From JACKFB01 sp041389525 (GTDB lineage: Bacteria; Myxococcota_A; UBA9042; PHBI01; JACKFB01): a DNA stretch of 32,411 bases. Both the position numbers and the translations under genes were made by a program. Below are positions 8,268 to 16,361 of this stretch, piece by piece (positions within the stretch are counted from its first letter, which is position 1; the number at the start of each line of letters is the position of its first letter). The stretch is from positions 1 through 32,411 of the forward strand of contig JAWKRR010000075.1 of assembly GCA_041389525.1 (NCBI GenBank), given 5' to 3'. Under the pieces are notes generated by a model that saw only the letters and a program-made list of their open reading frames with translations, had not been told where the DNA came from and did no database searches.

Positions 8268-8407
8268 CGAGCGCGCGACTCAGGCAAACTCCGCCGCTGT
8301 GCCGATGGATCTCGGCCACGCGGCCAACCATGGCTGCTCTGCGCGAGCGCGAGCGGGCCGCGGGGAGGGCAGGGTGCCCCCCATCTTCTGGACCCCTTTG
8401 GTGAGGA

Positions 8408-9235
8408 ATGCCGACCAGCCTTTCCATCCCAAACGCCCTGCGCATCGAGCGCCGCGAGTTCAAGTACCTCATCGATGAGGACACCGCGCGCCGGGTCCGC
8501 GACGCCATCCATCCCTTCTGCGTCCTCGACGAGCACGCCGTCGCCTCCCCGACCAGCCGCTACGCCATCGACAGCCTGTACTTCGACACGCCCCGCATGG
8601 ACCTCTTCCAAGCCAACGACCGCGAGCAGCTCTCCCGCTTCAAGCTCCGCGTCCGCACCTACCCCGACGCGGGCGCCCTCGGCGGCCAGCCCGACGCGCG
8701 CTCGCCGGTCTTCTTCGAGGTCAAACGCCGCTACCACGACGTCATCGTGAAGGACCGCGGCCGCGCCCCCGCCGACTGGGCCGCCCTCCTCAACACCCCC
8801 GGCGCCGCGTTGCCCCCCGACACCCCCGCCCGCCAGGCCAAGCCGCTCAACGCGTTCATCATCCGCGCGCTGACCCACCACGCCCGCCCCGTCGTCCTGG
8901 TGCGCTACGACCGCGAGCCCTGGGTCAGCCTCATCGACGACTACGCCCGCGTCACCTTCGATCGCTGCATCTCGAGTCAGCGCCACGAGCGCCTCGATTT
9001 CGACGCCAACCCGCGCGGCTGGCGAGGCGTGGACTACGGCTCGGGCGAGCTCGGCACCCGCTCCCCGGTCGTCCTCGAGCTCAAGTTCACCACCGCCGTC
9101 CCGAGCTGGCTTACCACCATCGTCCGCCGTTACGACCTCTGGCGCCGTGCGTTTTCCAAGTACGGCTCGGCGGTCCGCTCCTCCATTGACCTGCCCGGCG
9201 TCCGCGTTCCCGGCTTCGGGGGAGGTCGGTTGTGA
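8408..9235 (+). CDS. VTC-domain polyphosphate polymerase
   Basis: The product is 275 residues and consists of one VTC (vacuolar transporter chaperone) catalytic domain. The tunnel-fold strands appear in order: RREFKYLID (residues 15-23), SLYFDTPRMDLF, SRFKLRVRTYP, FFEVKRRYHDVIVKDR, VLVRYDREPW, RVTFDRCIS, and VVLELKFT near residue 222. The alternating basic and acidic residues in these strands line the polymerising tunnel in known VTC proteins, which make inorganic polyphosphate from nucleoside triphosphate. The final helix, RRYDLWRRAFSKYGSAV, is typical. An in-frame stop at 8402 fixes the ATG at 8408. It is first in a four-gene operon, overlaps the next gene by 4 nt and lies behind a Pho-box-like array. 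It has no membrane segment, so membrane anchoring probably comes from the DUF4956 partner. Confidence 0.88.
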   Translation: MPTSLSIPNALRIERREFKYLIDEDTARRVRDAIHPFCVLDEHAVASPTSRYAIDSLYFDTPRMDLFQANDREQLSRFKLRVRTYPDAGALGGQPDARSPVFFEVKRRYHDVIVKDRGRAPADWAALLNTPGAALPPDTPARQAKPLNAFIIRALTHHARPVVLVRYDREPWVSLIDDYARVTFDRCISSQRHERLDFDANPRGWRGVDYGSGELGTRSPVVLELKFTTAVPSWLTTIVRRYDLWRRAFSKYGSAVRSSIDLPGVRVPGFGGGRL

Positions 9236-9915
9236 GCGAGCTTTTCACCGCCTGGACGCCCGGCCAAGCGCTCCCGATGGAGGTCGCGCTCTTCTCGCTG
9301 TTGCTGGCGTTCATCCTCAGCCAGATCATCGCCGCCGGCTACGTGTGGACCTTCCGCGGGATGTCCTACTCGCGCAGCTTCGTGCAGACCATCGCCCTCG
9401 GCAGCGTGGTCGCCGCCATGCTGATGCTGGCCATCAACAACAGCATCGCCGCCGGCCTCGGCATCGCCGGCAGCCTCGCGATTGTGCGTTTTCGCACAGC
9501 TATGCGCGACCCGCGCGACATGGTCTTCGTCTTCGCCTCCATGGGCGCCGGCATCGCCGCGGGCTTGCGCGCCTGGACCCCCGCGATCCTCGGCACCGCC
9601 ATCTTCTTCCTCGCCGCCGCGGCCCTGGCCTTCACGGAGCTGGGCAGCCAGCGCGTCTTCGACGGGCTGCTGCGCTTCCAGGCGCCTGCCAACCCCGACA
9701 CCGAGGAGGCCGTCGCCCAGGTCCTGCGCCGCGCCACCAAGAGCTTCGCGCTCGTCACCTTGCGCGACGTCGGCCAGGGCACCGCCATGGAGCACGCCTA
9801 CCAGGTCCGCCTGGGCGCCGCCGCCAGCCGCACCGACATCATCCAGTCCCTCACCGCCATCGCCGGGATCTCCGACATCACCTTCCTCCTCCAAGAACCC
9901 ACCGTGGAACTTTGA
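9232..9915 (+). CDS. DUF4956 integral membrane protein
   Basis: The product is 227 residues. The GTG start at 9232 overlaps the preceding stop (GTGA, 9232-9235) and has a good GGGGGAGG ribosome site. Four or five membrane helices lie in residues 16-140. The signature LAIVRFRTAMRDPRDMVFVF is the conserved DUF4956 core (IVRFRT). The last 70 residues are soluble and look like an alpha/beta ACT-like domain (RATKSFALVTLRDV, then DIIQSLTAIAGISDITFLL). DUF4956 genes commonly sit next to VTC-domain genes in bacteria, which supports a shared polyphosphate-linked role at the inner membrane, for instance as an anchor or channel; the biochemical activity is not known to me. It overlaps the next gene by 4 nt. 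Confidence 0.87.
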   Translation: MSELFTAWTPGQALPMEVALFSLLLAFILSQIIAAGYVWTFRGMSYSRSFVQTIALGSVVAAMLMLAINNSIAAGLGIAGSLAIVRFRTAMRDPRDMVFVFASMGAGIAAGLRAWTPAILGTAIFFLAAAALAFTELGSQRVFDGLLRFQAPANPDTEEAVAQVLRRATKSFALVTLRDVGQGTAMEHAYQVRLGAAASRTDIIQSLTAIAGISDITFLLQEPTVEL

Positions 9916-11975
9916 GGCCCAGGACCCGCCAAGCGCTCGACACCTTCCGCACCCGCTTCGGGCCGTGGTTGCTGTTCGGGATCTCGGTCGCGCTGGCCTT
10001 CGTCGTCTGGCGCGACCTCCGCCTGGGGACCACCGTCATCGGCTTCGCCCACGGCGACGAGTATGCCGTCGGCCCCGTCGAGCCTGGGCGCGTCACCGCC
10101 GTCGCCGTCGAGGTCGGCCAGTCCGTGCGCCAAGGCCAGCTCATCGCCACCCTGGACACCACCGCGCTGGACCGCGAGCTCGATGTCCTCCGGGCCGAGC
10201 GCGCCCGCGCCGAGGCCGAGCTCGCCGCCGCCCGCGTGGAGGCCGAGCGCGAGGCCGCGGCCGCCCGTCGCGGCCTCGAGGTGGACCTGGCCGACGCCGA
10301 GCGCCGCCTCGCCGACTCCCGCGCCACCCTGTCGAGCGCCAGCGCCGAGCTGCGCTCCCAAGAGGCCGAGCGCAAGCGCCTGGGCGCCTTGGTGGAGGCA
10401 CAGCTCGAGATCCGCGGCTCTCTCGGCGATCTCGACGCCCGGATCGCCCGCCTCCGCGCCGAGGCCGACGGCGCCCGCCGCTCCGTCGCGCTCTTGGAGG
10501 GCGACGTCGCCGCGGCCCAGCGCCGCTTTGAGACCGAGCGCGGCGACACGGTGGCCATCGTCACCTCGCCGCGGGCCCGCGAGGTCGAGGTCTACGACAG
10601 CCGCATCCGCGAGCTGCTCGACCGCCGCGAGGCCCGCACCCTGCGCGCCCCCGCCGACGGTCAGGTCGCCTCCGTGAGCCTCCGTCCGGGCTCGGTCGCC
10701 GGCCTCGAGACCCCCATCGTCTCGCTGGTCGCGCCCGGTGCCGGCCGCGTCATCGCCTGCGTGGCCGAGACCGTGGCGCTGGACGTCCGCATCGGCGACG
10801 GCGTCACCGCCTGGGTCCGCCACGAGGGCGCCCAGCCCATGCGCGGCCGCGTCGTCGGCCTGGGCCCCATCGTCGACGAGGTCCCGACCCGCTGCCGCCC
10901 CAACCTCACCGACCGCGTCTGGGGCCGCGACGTGGTCGTCCTCCTCGACGACCCGGTGCCGCTCATCCCCGGCCAGGCGCTGGATCTGCGCCTCGACGGC
11001 CCGCGCGACCCCTCGGGCGGCGCCGTCGCCTCCTCGCCCCAGCCCCAGCCGGGCGAGCCGCGGCCGCTGGTTGTCCCCGCGGCGCTGAGCAAGCGGACGC
11101 GCCTCGAACCCTCAGGCGCCGTCTGGGTCTCCGGGATCTCCCGCTACGTCGTGGCCAGCGACGACACCGGCCTCGCGGACACCACCGAGCACCGCCCCTG
11201 GCTCTTCGCGGTGACCAGCGACGGGCGCGTGGACACCGATCCGCTGCCGGTGCACGGCGTGGACGAGATCAACGATCTGGAGAGCCTCACCCTCGGTCAG
11301 GCCGGCGTGCTCTACGCGCTCTCGTCGCAGAGCCACAGCAAGCGAGGCAAGCGGTCGGAGGCCCGGCGCCGCTTCCTCGCGCTGAAGGCCGACGGCCGCG
11401 GCTGGCAGGTCGCGGCGTCGGTGCTGCTCAGCGATCTGCTGGACGCGATGGCGCCGGCGGCCCGCGCGGACCTGGGGATCGAGGACTCGCTGGCGCTGGA
11501 GATCGAGGGGATGACCGCCGACGGGGGCGGGCTGCTGCTCGGCCTCAAGTCGCCGCTGGACGCCGAGGGGCGCGCCATCATCTGGCGGATCGCCCACCCG
11601 GAGCGCCTCTTCGAAGACGGCTCGCTGGACCGCGCCGGCCTCTCGCTCTTCGCCCGCCTCCGCCTCACCGCCGACGCCGACGGGGAGCCCGTGCCGGCCG
11701 GGATCTCCGAGCTCCTGCTCCTCCCCGACGGCACCCTGCTCGTGGCGGGCACCCCCTCGACGGGCGACGCCAAGGTCGAGACCGGCGCGCTCTGGTGGGT
11801 CGGGGACGCTGGCGGCGCGCGCGGCGGCGAGGCCCAGGCGCACCTCATCACCTCGTGGCCCGGTCTGCGCCCCGAGGCGCTGGCCCTGACGCCGACGGCC
11901 GGCCGCGTCGCCGTCTTCTTCGACACCGGCAGCCAGACGCCGCTCTGGGCCGAGATCCCGTGGCCGGCACGGTGA
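9912..11975 (+). CDS. HlyD-like membrane-fusion protein fused to a DUF3616-like domain
   Basis: The product is 687 residues. A TTG start at 9912 overlaps the DUF4956 stop by 4 nt (TTGA). No ATG or GTG in this frame lies between the end of the DUF4956 gene and the conserved sequence, so TTG is the best start. One membrane helix (residues 18-33, GPWLLFGISVALAFVVW) is followed by a lipoyl half-domain (residues 58-85, with VGQSVRQGQLIATLD). A long Ala/Glu/Arg coiled coil (about 86-230) comes next, then the second lipoyl half (244-277, LRAPADGQVASVSLRPG) and a beta-barrel part. This is the architecture of periplasmic adaptors of type I secretion and efflux. From about residue 386 a second domain resembles DUF3616, a beta-propeller-like family, with INDLESLT near 455 and SSQSHSKRGKRSEARRR at 471. 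The following gene supplies an outer-membrane channel. Confidence 0.8.
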   Translation: MRPRTRQALDTFRTRFGPWLLFGISVALAFVVWRDLRLGTTVIGFAHGDEYAVGPVEPGRVTAVAVEVGQSVRQGQLIATLDTTALDRELDVLRAERARAEAELAAARVEAEREAAAARRGLEVDLADAERRLADSRATLSSASAELRSQEAERKRLGALVEAQLEIRGSLGDLDARIARLRAEADGARRSVALLEGDVAAAQRRFETERGDTVAIVTSPRAREVEVYDSRIRELLDRREARTLRAPADGQVASVSLRPGSVAGLETPIVSLVAPGAGRVIACVAETVALDVRIGDGVTAWVRHEGAQPMRGRVVGLGPIVDEVPTRCRPNLTDRVWGRDVVVLLDDPVPLIPGQALDLRLDGPRDPSGGAVASSPQPQPGEPRPLVVPAALSKRTRLEPSGAVWVSGISRYVVASDDTGLADTTEHRPWLFAVTSDGRVDTDPLPVHGVDEINDLESLTLGQAGVLYALSSQSHSKRGKRSEARRRFLALKADGRGWQVAASVLLSDLLDAMAPAARADLGIEDSLALEIEGMTADGGGLLLGLKSPLDAEGRAIIWRIAHPERLFEDGSLDRAGLSLFARLRLTADADGEPVPAGISELLLLPDGTLLVAGTPSTGDAKVETGALWWVGDAGGARGGEAQAHLITSWPGLRPEALALTPTAGRVAVFFDTGSQTPLWAEIPWPAR

Positions 11976-13324
11976 GCCGGACGACGGGATGGCCGCGATG
12001 GGCCCTCGCGCTCGCCACGATGCTGGGCCTCGCGGCCTGCTCGCCGCCGGTCGCGCACCTGGGCTCGGGACACGCGCTGAAGGTGTGGCGCGCGGCGTCG
12101 GTGCCCCAGCCGGCCGGCCCGGCCGCGGTCGCCCCAGGCCTCGACGCCCAGGAGCTGGTCCGACGGGCGCTCGAGCACGATCCCGCGCTCCGGGCGCTGC
12201 GGGCCGAGGTGGCCTCGATCGAGGCGGGCGTCGGGTTGGCTCGCGAGCGCGGCGAGCTGGAGGTGCGGCTGTCGCAGTTTCGCCTCGACGACGTGCGCGA
12301 GCGCCGTGCCGGCGTCGAGCTCGCCGTGCGGGCGCGCCCGGTCCGCCCCCGCGAGGTCCCCGCCAACATCGCCACCGCCCGGCTCGAGGCGGACGCCGCG
12401 CGGGCCGAGCTTCGCGAGGCCGAGATCCTGCTGGCCGGTGAGATCCGCCGCCTCCACGCCGACCTCCGCATCGCCGAGGACGAAGCCGCGATCGCCCAAG
12501 ACGAGCTGGCGCTGCGCGACGAGGAGCGCGCCATCGTCGCGTCCCGCCTGGCGGCCGGCGCGGGCACGGCCCTCGATGTGGCGCTGTCCCAGCTCTCGAG
12601 CGCCGAGCTCGCGGCCGACGCCGCGGCCCCCGTCGACGCGTCGAACCCCCAGCTCCGGCGCCTCCGCACCCACCTCGGCCTCGCCCCCGACGCCCCGATG
12701 GACCTCACCGGCGCACCGGGCGGGGTCGACGCGCCCGCCGCCGAGGCCATGGTCGCCGAGGCCATGATCGCCGAGGCTCTGGCCCAACACCCCCTCGTCA
12801 ACCGGGCCGAGGCGCAGCTTGCGGGCGCCGCCGTCGAGGCGTGGCGCGCGCCGGCCGACGCGTGGCCCTGGTTCAGCTTCGTGCAGGTCGACTACGACGC
12901 GGTTCCGCAACCCAACGCCAGCTCCGAGTCCAAACCCTACCGCTTCGGGTTCGCCCTCGGCATCAACATCCCCCTCTGGCAGTGGTCCGGCGCCTCGGTG
13001 CGGGCCGCCCGCGCTCAGCAGGTGCACCGGCAGCTGGCGTTCGAGGCCACGGTGTTCGAGGTGGCCGCCGAGGTCCAGGTCGCCCTGGCCGAGGTGCGCG
13101 TCGCCCGCGAGCGCCTCGCGACCATCGAGTCGGTGCTCCTCCCCGCCGCGCAGGTCGCCGCCGACGAGGCGCGCAAAGCCCGGGCTCAGAGCGCCCTGGA
13201 CCCCATGCGCGCGCTGCAGCTGCAGAACGCGCGCCTCAAGGCGAGGCGACTCCACGCCGCCGCCCGCCGCGAGCTCGCGCACGCGCTCATCGGGCTGGAC
13301 GAGGTGTTGGGCCGGCGCCCCTGA
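11972..13324 (+). CDS. TolC-like outer-membrane channel lipoprotein
   Basis: The product is 450 residues from a GTG at 11972 that overlaps the previous stop (GTGA). The N-terminus has a basic start, a hydrophobic helix and the lipobox LAAC (residues 20-23), so it is probably an outer-membrane lipoprotein like many efflux channels. The body is two repeats of long Ala/Glu/Arg coiled-coil helices (LVRRALEHDPALRALRAEVA; EALAQHPLVNRAEAQLAGAA), as in TolC/OprM proteins. Strand-like segments (VQVDYDAVPQPN, RFGFALGINIPLWQWSG) would form the beta barrel. NIPLWQWSG corresponds to the LPLF-type motif of that family. It is last of the four-gene operon and would pair with the adaptor encoded upstream. No inner-membrane ABC, RND or MFS pump gene is present in the operon. 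Confidence 0.83.
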   Translation: MSRTTGWPRWALALATMLGLAACSPPVAHLGSGHALKVWRAASVPQPAGPAAVAPGLDAQELVRRALEHDPALRALRAEVASIEAGVGLARERGELEVRLSQFRLDDVRERRAGVELAVRARPVRPREVPANIATARLEADAARAELREAEILLAGEIRRLHADLRIAEDEAAIAQDELALRDEERAIVASRLAAGAGTALDVALSQLSSAELAADAAAPVDASNPQLRRLRTHLGLAPDAPMDLTGAPGGVDAPAAEAMVAEAMIAEALAQHPLVNRAEAQLAGAAVEAWRAPADAWPWFSFVQVDYDAVPQPNASSESKPYRFGFALGINIPLWQWSGASVRAARAQQVHRQLAFEATVFEVAAEVQVALAEVRVARERLATIESVLLPAAQVAADEARKARAQSALDPMRALQLQNARLKARRLHAAARRELAHALIGLDEVLGRRP

Positions 13325-13358
13325 TCGCCGCCCACGCCGCCCGCACACCGCGCCGTGC

Positions 13359-13386
13359 GACTTGGAGTTGAGCGCGCGGGTATGAT
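13359..13386 (+). promoter_or_regulatory. Candidate promoter before the lipoprotein gene
   Basis: A good -10 TATGAT (13381-13386) lies 16 bp after a weak -35, GACTTG (13359-13364). The predicted +1, near 13393, is about 43 nt before the ATG at 13436, which itself has GAGG at 13427-13430. The -10 match is good, but the -35 is poor. Confidence 0.35.
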
Positions 13387-13435
13387 AGACGGCGCCCCGG
13401 TTCCCGCGGGAGCGGCGCGCCGCTACGAGGCCTGG

Positions 13436-15385
13436 ATGCCCCTTTTCGCTCGATATCTCCTGCTCGCTTTGGCCCTCGGCTGGGCCGCCACCTCCGCCTG
13501 CGATGGCGGGGAGTCGGCTGGCGCCAGCCTGGACGTCAGCGTCGACCTGACGCCGGACCTCGCGCTGCCCGACGCCCTCCCGGACACCTTGACCGGGGCC
13601 GACGTGGGGCCGACCGGCCCGCCGAGCTTGGACTTCGCGACCGCCGTGGGCGACGACGGCGTGGCCTGCCGCGGCGCCGGGATCTGCGCGGTGCTGCTCG
13701 AGCCCGGCCACAGCCCCCGCCTGGAGGTGGTCGTCAGCGTAGGCGGCGTCCCCGTCGCCGAGCGCGTCGTGACCTTCAAGATCGAGGACGACGAGGCCGG
13801 CATCGGCCAGATCTCGCGGCTGTCGACCTACTCCGACCCCGATGGCCGCGCCTGGGTCGAGGTCAGCGCGCCGGGTGTCTCCGTGGGTCAGTTCCGCGTT
13901 CGCGCGCAGCTAGGCACCGCCGAGGCCTCGCCGGTGACCTTCGACGTGATCGTGACCCCCGACGGCCGCGTCCCCCTGACCGTGCGCCCCAGCTACGACG
14001 GCGAGCTCAGCTTGGCCTCCGTCTCGGTCAGGGCCTTCGCGCAGTCCGCCACCGGCAACCCAAGCTGCGCCAGCCCCATGGGATTGCTGACCACGCCGCC
14101 GCCCGCCGCCTCGGTCACGGGCCTCGAGCTCGGCCGTCCCGCGCGCTTCCTCAGCCTCCCCGCGACCGCCTCCGGCACCACGTACACCCTGCTGGTGACT
14201 GGCGAAAACGAGGCCGGCCTCGTCGTCGCCTTGGGCTGCGACGCCCAGCTCGCGATCGTCGACAGCCAGAAGGCCGTCACCGTCGACGTGGCCATGGCCG
14301 ACCGCGCCCCCGGGTTCGCGGGGGCCTTCGCGGCGACCGCGGCGCTCAGCCTGGACTCCGCGCTCAGCGGCCCCTGGGCCGACCGCTCCGAGGCGGCCTT
14401 CGCGCTGCTCGACGGGCAACCCTCCGCGCTGGCGCTGCTTCCCTGCGGGCTGGCCGCGGCCGACGCCGGCCTCGCCGAGCTCTGCTTTCTCCTCTTCAAC
14501 GACCCCAAAGCACCCCACCCCGACGACACGACCCTGCTGGGCGCGGCTGTCGTCAGCGCGATCGCCGGGCACGTCGACGCCCTGCGGAAGGGGCAGCCCT
14601 GGGGCGCCGCCCTGGCTGACGGCGGCTCGGCCCGCGACCTGCTGAGCGGCCTCGAGTTCCGCAGCACGGTGAACTTCTTGAGCGAGCCGAGCGACGACGG
14701 CGTCTGGAAGCAGGCGGAGGCCAACGACTCCTGGGACGCCGTGGTCGCGCGCTTCAGCCCGCTGGTCCCGTGCCCCGCCGAGAGCGAGCCGGGCTGCGGA
14801 AAGAAGAAGCTCTTCTTCGCGACCACCCAGCCCGAGACGCCCGTGGGCGGCGCGTTCGCGGCGACCGTGACCCAGAGCCTCGAGCTGTCCATCGACTCCC
14901 ACGAGACCCGCCTGCGCTACGGCAGCATGCTCAACGCCGTGCTCGAGCGCGCGCTGCTGCCGACGATGCTCGGCGACGGCGCCGGCGGCGTCACGGTGAC
15001 GCGCTGGGAAGACCTGATAGCGCTCTCCCTCGGAGGCCCCGGCTGCCTCGGAAAGACCGGCTCGGAGGGCTGCTGCGGCAAGTTCGTCGGCGGCCTCGGC
15101 GCGCTGCTGACCCTGCAGTCGGCGACGGGCGTGTCGACCTGCGAGGCGTGGATCGCCGCGGGGGCCGCCAGCCTGCGCGGGCCGCTGCTGGAGGCCGGCG
15201 CTCAGGGCGGCGGCTTCGCGGCCTTCGGCACCAACGCCCCGTGCCCCGCCTTCGACGACGACGGTGATCTGGTCATCGATCGCCTCGGATCGCCTGACGC
15301 CACCTGCCTATTCGACCTGGTCATCGGCGACGAGGCCGGCACCACGGTGATGAGCCTCGACGTCCAGGCCGCGCGCGCGCCCTGA
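13436..15385 (+). CDS. Large lipoprotein with Ig-like N-terminal domain
   Basis: The product is 649 residues from ATG 13436, chosen because GAGG precedes it by 5 nt and a signal peptide follows directly; GTG 13355 would add 27 residues. The signal (PLFARYLLLALALGWAATSAC) ends at Cys22, a probable lipidation site with a weak lipobox. An Asp/Leu/Pro-rich linker (VSVDLTPDLALPDALPDTL) follows, as in many myxobacterial lipoproteins. Residues about 55-165 look like a bacterial Ig-like (Big-1 type) fold, with RLEVVVSVGGVPVAERVVTF and GRAWVEVSAPG. The remainder is unrecognised and contains several paired cysteines, including GCLGKTGSEGCCGKF near residue 540. It is probably an outer-membrane or periplasmic surface protein. 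It stands alone downstream of the channel gene and converges on miaA. Confidence 0.7.
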   Translation: MPLFARYLLLALALGWAATSACDGGESAGASLDVSVDLTPDLALPDALPDTLTGADVGPTGPPSLDFATAVGDDGVACRGAGICAVLLEPGHSPRLEVVVSVGGVPVAERVVTFKIEDDEAGIGQISRLSTYSDPDGRAWVEVSAPGVSVGQFRVRAQLGTAEASPVTFDVIVTPDGRVPLTVRPSYDGELSLASVSVRAFAQSATGNPSCASPMGLLTTPPPAASVTGLELGRPARFLSLPATASGTTYTLLVTGENEAGLVVALGCDAQLAIVDSQKAVTVDVAMADRAPGFAGAFAATAALSLDSALSGPWADRSEAAFALLDGQPSALALLPCGLAAADAGLAELCFLLFNDPKAPHPDDTTLLGAAVVSAIAGHVDALRKGQPWGAALADGGSARDLLSGLEFRSTVNFLSEPSDDGVWKQAEANDSWDAVVARFSPLVPCPAESEPGCGKKKLFFATTQPETPVGGAFAATVTQSLELSIDSHETRLRYGSMLNAVLERALLPTMLGDGAGGVTVTRWEDLIALSLGGPGCLGKTGSEGCCGKFVGGLGALLTLQSATGVSTCEAWIAAGAASLRGPLLEAGAQGGGFAAFGTNAPCPAFDDDGDLVIDRLGSPDATCLFDLVIGDEAGTTVMSLDVQAARAP

Positions 15386-15398
15386 GCGCGGACGGCGT

Positions 15399-16361
15399 TC
15401 AGCCCATGGTGTCGGCGGTGCGCTGCAGGATCTCGAGCGATCGTGCGGGGTCGCCGCCCAGCTCGGTCAGGGCGTCCTCCCGCTGGCCTACCCCGCGAAA
15501 CCAGGTGATCTGACGCCGCGCATACTGGCGATGGCTCGCCGTGATGCGCGGCAGCAGCGCCGTGGCCGGGAAGACGCCGGCCACGTGGGCCGCCACGTCG
15601 CGATATCCCAGGATCTGCAGCCCCGGCGCGTCCGGCGCCAGCCCGCCCGCGCGCAGGGCCCGCACCTCGTCGGTCCAGCCCGCGTCGAGCATGGCCCGCG
15701 CGCGCGCCTCAATGCGGCGGTGCAGCAGGTCGCGCTCGGGCCAGAAGCCGAACACCTTCGCGTCGTAGCGGGAGTCGGCGAAGCGGTGCTCCGCCTGAAA
15801 CTCGCCCAGGGGGCGGCCCGTGGCGCGAAAGACGGACAAGGCCCGCACGATGCGCTGGCGATCCGCCGGGGCCACCTTGGCGGCGACCGCGGGATCTAGC
15901 GCCGCGAGCTCGGCGTGGAGCGCCCGCGGGCCCCGGGCGGCGAGCTCCGCGCTGACGGCGTCCCGGATCGCGTCGGGCACGGGCGGGATGACGCTGAGCC
16001 CGTGCAAGAGCGCGCGCACCCACAGGCCCGTGCCCCCGCACAGGATGGGCAGCCGCCCGCGCCCGCGCACGTCGGCGATGGCCGCGTCCGCCTGCGCCGC
16101 CCACGCCGCCGCGTCCATGCGCTCGTCGGGCCCGACGAGATCGATCAGGTGGTGGGGCACCCGCGCGCGGTCCTCGGCCGAGGGCTTGGCGGTGCCGATA
16201 TCGAGCGAGCGGTGCACCTGGGCCGAGTCCACCGACAGGATCTCGCCGCCGTGGGACTCCGCGAGCGCCATGGCCAGAGCGCTCTTGCCGGCCGCCGTGG
16301 GGCCGACCAGCACGAGCAGCGGCCCGAGCTCCGGCGCGGCTTGGGGGGCGGGCGGGCTCAC
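15399..16361 (-). CDS. miaA: tRNA dimethylallyltransferase MiaA
   Basis: The product is 320 residues. The enzyme transfers a dimethylallyl group to N6 of A37 in tRNAs reading UNN codons. The P-loop GPTAAGKS is at residues 20-27. The substrate motif DSAQVHRSLDIGTAKPS begins at 45, with His where Tyr is usual. HHLIDLVGPDE, PILCGGTGLWVRAL, DRQRIVRALSVFRATGRPL and the C-terminal RQYARRQITWFRG are all typical of MiaA. Length fits the family (about 300-320). The GTG start at 16361 overlaps the mutL stop by 4 nt (GTGA, 16358-16361), so it is translated last in an sspB-mutL-miaA operon. The mutL-miaA order is shared with many bacteria. Confidence 0.95.
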   Translation of the reverse strand: MSPPAPQAAPELGPLLVLVGPTAAGKSALAMALAESHGGEILSVDSAQVHRSLDIGTAKPSAEDRARVPHHLIDLVGPDERMDAAAWAAQADAAIADVRGRGRLPILCGGTGLWVRALLHGLSVIPPVPDAIRDAVSAELAARGPRALHAELAALDPAVAAKVAPADRQRIVRALSVFRATGRPLGEFQAEHRFADSRYDAKVFGFWPERDLLHRRIEARARAMLDAGWTDEVRALRAGGLAPDAPGLQILGYRDVAAHVAGVFPATALLPRITASHRQYARRQITWFRGVGQREDALTELGGDPARSLEILQRTADTMG

